A stretch of 64,000 bases of DNA from Cryphonectria parasitica EP155 (taxonomy: Eukaryota > Ascomycota > Sordariomycetes > Diaporthales > Cryphonectriaceae): assembly GCF_011745365.1 (NCBI RefSeq), contig NW_024468914.1, positions 2,502,001 to 2,566,000 on the forward strand, given 5' to 3'. Position numbers and translations under genes: made by a program. Position 1 is the stretch's first letter. Each line of letters starts with the position of its first letter. This document shows positions 61,043-64,000 of the stretch, piece by piece. The notes below the pieces were generated by a model that saw only the letters and a program-made list of their open reading frames with translations, did not search any database and was not told the DNA's origin.

Positions 61043-61974
61043 GATCCAGCAGACTCGATCCTCTGTGGGTATGGGAATTTCCTGAATAGTGATCGAACTA
61101 CTGGTAAGGCAGAATGAGAGAGACCAGGGTCTTGCCAGGCAGATACAGTGGTTGCAAACAGGAGCTATAGTGAGACGAGGGGCCGCTGCTCGATCCATGT
61201 CGGGGGGGTCGGCTACGGCAACCACCAGCCACGATGGTGCCTTACAGGGGGCATGATTGTATTTATATACTAGCATGATACATTTGGCTCAGCGCCCAGA
61301 CCACTGCAGTCGAGAATGCCCCCTCACGTCAAGCTCACTCACCAAGAATATGAAATCATTCGCCAATTTAAAAATACACATCTTTTTTTTCTTCCTTGAA
61401 TATAATAAATTCCTCTATACATCCAACCTTGTTCTCCCCAGCACCACACAAAGAAACTAAATTTCCTTAGACAAGACAGTAAATCTAGTTCCTCTGCCAG
61501 GCTTCGAGACGTCCCGCTCGAGTAGTCACCGCTGACCAGTCTGGCGATGCATAAGCCGTTCATACACGACGGAGGAGAAGGACACTTGGACCCAGCAACT
61601 CTTATAGATACAATATAACGACCAGATGAGATTTGTCCAAGAGGTCTGAATTATTGTTAAATTTGATTAGCGAGTGCCTAGGCGGCATGGCTCAACAACC
61701 GATCCCATAGTCTCTCCAGCTTGTCAAGAATACTTCAACTGCTAGAATCGGTATTTTTGCACCTGCGCTTGTGATCTTGAGACTTTCCAATATATTGATA
61801 ACCAACTCTCATCATGGTAGAAGTAGATCTTCTTCAAGCCTTCATCCAACTCACGGAATATACATTTACCAACCAGTCCAAGCCTTGCCTTGGGGGCGCT
61901 ATATCAAACAATCCAGTGATCGAAAAAGATACTTGAACACCATGCTGGAATTTGTTTCTTTCGTATAGATTCAT
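61043..61974. other. Intergenic region
   Basis: An AT-rich stretch with short frames; no supported gene. Confidence 0.5.
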
Positions 61975-62262
61975 TCAACAGTTGAAATCGCAGTCACAAC
62001 TATCACACGCGCAGCCGTCACAGAAGACGCAGCAGCCACCGCAATCGCACTGATCGCACCCAGTACAGCACGTGAGGTCGCAGTCCGGACCGCACCAAGC
62101 CGTGTCGATACCTCCGCCTATCCCGGCCGAGTAGTCGAGTGCCTTCGGCGAGTCTAATGGGTATTCCATCACGGGTGATGCGCTGGGTTGGATGTCGATT
62201 GATTTTGTGGGGTCTGGGCTAGTCGGGCCTCCGCTGCCGAGTCCAAGATATTGTATACACAT
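61975..62262 (-). CDS. Cys-rich small protein, metallothionein-like C-terminus
   Basis: Single open frame of 95 residues. The first half (MCIQYLGLGSGGPTSPDPTK, KSIDIQPSASPVMEYP) is hydrophilic. The last 40 residues hold 15 Cys in CxC, CxxC and CC pairs (CDLTCCTGCDQCDCGGCC and CDGCACDSCDCDFNC), with Asp and Gly spacers and no aromatic except Trp/Phe singles. This pattern suggests metal binding, as in metallothioneins, or a disulfide-rich domain, but there is no signal peptide for secretion. The ATG at 62262 is the first in the frame. It overlaps an unrelated minus-strand frame ending at 62169 that I reject. Confidence 0.55.
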   Translation of the reverse strand: MCIQYLGLGSGGPTSPDPTKSIDIQPSASPVMEYPLDSPKALDYSAGIGGGIDTAWCGPDCDLTCCTGCDQCDCGGCCVFCDGCACDSCDCDFNC

Positions 62263-64000
62263 CGCGCTATGGCTCGTCTTATAAGAAAAAATATAATGTT
62301 GAGCTGCGGGAGTTGTTTTGAATCGACTGCTTGGAAAGTATTTATGACGTTGGAAATTGTCGATTCGCCAGTATCAAAGAGCAATGATTTCAGTCGTTTA
62401 GACCTTGTACTTGATCCGTCAAATCCGCATACATTTTCAGGAGACTTGAACAATAAGTAATCTTTACGAGAACTAACCATCGGCCGGCCCTCATCGCTAT
62501 CGAATCCTCTGTTTCTTCTGTCTGTTTGACAAAACCCACCCCGCCAGGACATGGGGCGCGCGGCTGGAGAGTGTTGGATTTCCCTCTTCGGGTGAAGGAG
62601 TCTGCACCGCCGCAATTGGGTCAAGTTGGGCCCGACTGAGCCCCCTCAATGAATGCGAAATAAGTTGGCTGGCTGATTGCTATGAAACGTTGCTCGGATG
62701 GAATCAAGCGGAGGATCGTAGATCGCTCCGGTCAGGCTGCTGTTGCCAACCATGACCCATTTTCCTTCCTCCCGGGAGGCGGAGCACTTCTCTAGCAAAG
62801 CTTTTTGTGCGAATTCGCCAAAGCAATGTACCAAGTTACTTCGTTTGATAAAGAACTGGGTGAATTTATTATCAAAGCGTAATCAACAAAATTCACCTTG
62901 CGTTGCTCCACAGTCTAGGTGACTGGTCTGAGTACCTTGCAGTGATTCTCATATGATCATTCTTTGGGGGAATGTCCATCAAAGCTGTGTATACATGCGC
63001 TTTATTTATTTCGAAAAGATCAATCCAACTCTCTTTTCTTCCCAAATTCACCAGTAAATCAAGAGATTCAAGCTTTTTAACGTCCTCAACACTATTCCGA
63101 AGAAGTATCACTGTCCCATTGTGGCTCTATTCCAAATCTAGGGTAGGAAACGATGAGCGGTGTCAATGGCATAAAGTCAGGTATTCGTTCTGCGACTGCT
63201 TTCTTCCCGATCCGAAATCACAATTCAGAAGCCTTTGACCGTTAACCCATCCAACTACTTCGCCAAACCGCGTTCCCTCAGATTTCGACTTCGCTTGTTG
63301 CTTCCGCCTAGTCATCCAACGAGCACAGCACCGAGCCAACACCATTCATTCACCCACTATTTCAAAAGTAAGATGCCAACTAATAAGCTCTGAAGGCCCT
63401 CTTGCATGTCTGGCAGGTGCCTTGCTTTGCTGTGTCGGATCTTCTAGCCTGTTATTTCTCCAAGATCTGTACCTAGCGGGCACTGATTAGTGGATTCGTC
63501 ACTTGGTATGTTTGCGTCGTCCAGACTAAGTATCCGAGGCGTGCTGAGGGCTTCCACATAGACCTAGATCGCTTGAGGAAGCCTTCAAGCGCGACTGAAA
63601 GGCAAACACTGGCCTCGGCTTTCCAGAAATATTGGGAATCTCGGGTCAACAGCGCATGCTCGGCGAAGTCGCAGGATCGACGCGCGGGCATCCAAGACGC
63701 CAAGTTCCAGTGTTGCTCTTGCATTATCAGGCTGGCTCGTGGACTTGTGCAAAGTGAGCTTGCTCTGAAGTTCGGGGCACCAGTTCGACGAGGATTCGTG
63801 ACACAGCATCTTCGGTTTCTTGGGCAAATGCGGCACCTTTGTTGGCAAGGCTAGCTGACAGCGCTGGTACCCCACCATACTCAGATACCAGCGCAAGGTC
63901 TGTAGCTGTACATCCAGACTTGAGGCCGTACGGAGAATCAGCCTCGCCAGACACCTCTGGTCTCCTTGCAGGTGTGTAAATCTCTGATAGGCGGCTGCTC
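62263..64000. other. Right end region, no supported gene
   Basis: Only short frames. Minus-strand frames at 62893-63111 and 63473-63954 have protein-like composition (for example LLVNLGRKESWIDLFEINK; GCTATDLALVSEYGGVPAL) and could be pieces of a decayed repeat protein, perhaps ankyrin-type, or part of a gene running off the window. The evidence is too weak to call. Confidence 0.35.

Noticed and set aside
62169..62624. 151-codon minus-strand frame overlapping the Cys-rich gene
   Set aside because: It has no domain and poor composition; the Cys-rich frame is the better candidate.

Overview
This window is nuclear DNA from a filamentous ascomycete, most likely a Sordariomycete-type mould; I cannot name the species. 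The evidence is the gene structure and gene content. There are many short introns (about 54-280 nt) with GT..AG borders and CTRAC/CTAAC-like branch sites. Gene families typical of these fungi are present: a HET-domain incompatibility protein, Zn2Cys6 transcription factors, a SUR7/PalI protein, a fungal protoglobin, a YAT-type permease, a P450 and small secreted proteins. Genes are monocistronic, lie on both strands, and are separated by 0.2-2.7 kb of non-coding DNA. Exon borders were worked out by eye from frame, splice signals and family resemblance.

Layout. 1-9 kb: a polyQ Myb/SANT-like protein (+), an amino-acid permease (-), a gene-poor stretch, and a protoglobin-domain protein (-). 9-20 kb: a HET-domain protein (+), an isoflavone-reductase/NmrA-like protein (+), a P-loop kinase-like protein (+), a broken 3' piece of an amino-acid permease, an MFS transporter (-), and a tRNA-Arg(CCG) at 20.56 kb. 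21-32 kb: a large polyQ Zn2Cys6 regulator (-), a SUR7/PalI membrane protein (-), a haloacid-dehalogenase-like hydrolase (+), a conserved protein of unknown function (-), and a small conserved protein (+). 32-35 kb: gene-poor, with a 60-bp tandem duplication and a fold-back inverted repeat.

35-45 kb is the most accessory-looking part: a Zn2Cys6 regulator (+), an atypical short-chain dehydrogenase/reductase (+), a cytochrome P450 (-) and a second Zn2Cys6 regulator (-) with a likely GC-AG intron. No PKS, NRPS or terpene synthase is visible, so it could at most be a small tailoring or detoxification group. 47-57 kb is housekeeping: glutaryl-CoA dehydrogenase (lysine/tryptophan degradation, mitochondrion), a Ubc4/5-class ubiquitin-conjugating enzyme, a small secreted protein, a mitochondrial-type rhomboid protease and an IlvD/Edd dehydratase with a Cys-rich N-terminal extension.

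58.8-64 kb holds a CYSTM-like small protein, what looks like a decayed gene with three in-frame stops that could each come from a single C-to-T change, a metallothionein-like Cys-rich small protein, and an end region with no gene I can support. I see no CRISPR array, rRNA, intact transposon or viral sequence. The most unusual observations are the decayed gene at 59.8-61.0 kb, the Cys-rich protein at 62 kb, the permease remnant at 17.4 kb, and the regulator/SDR/P450/regulator group.
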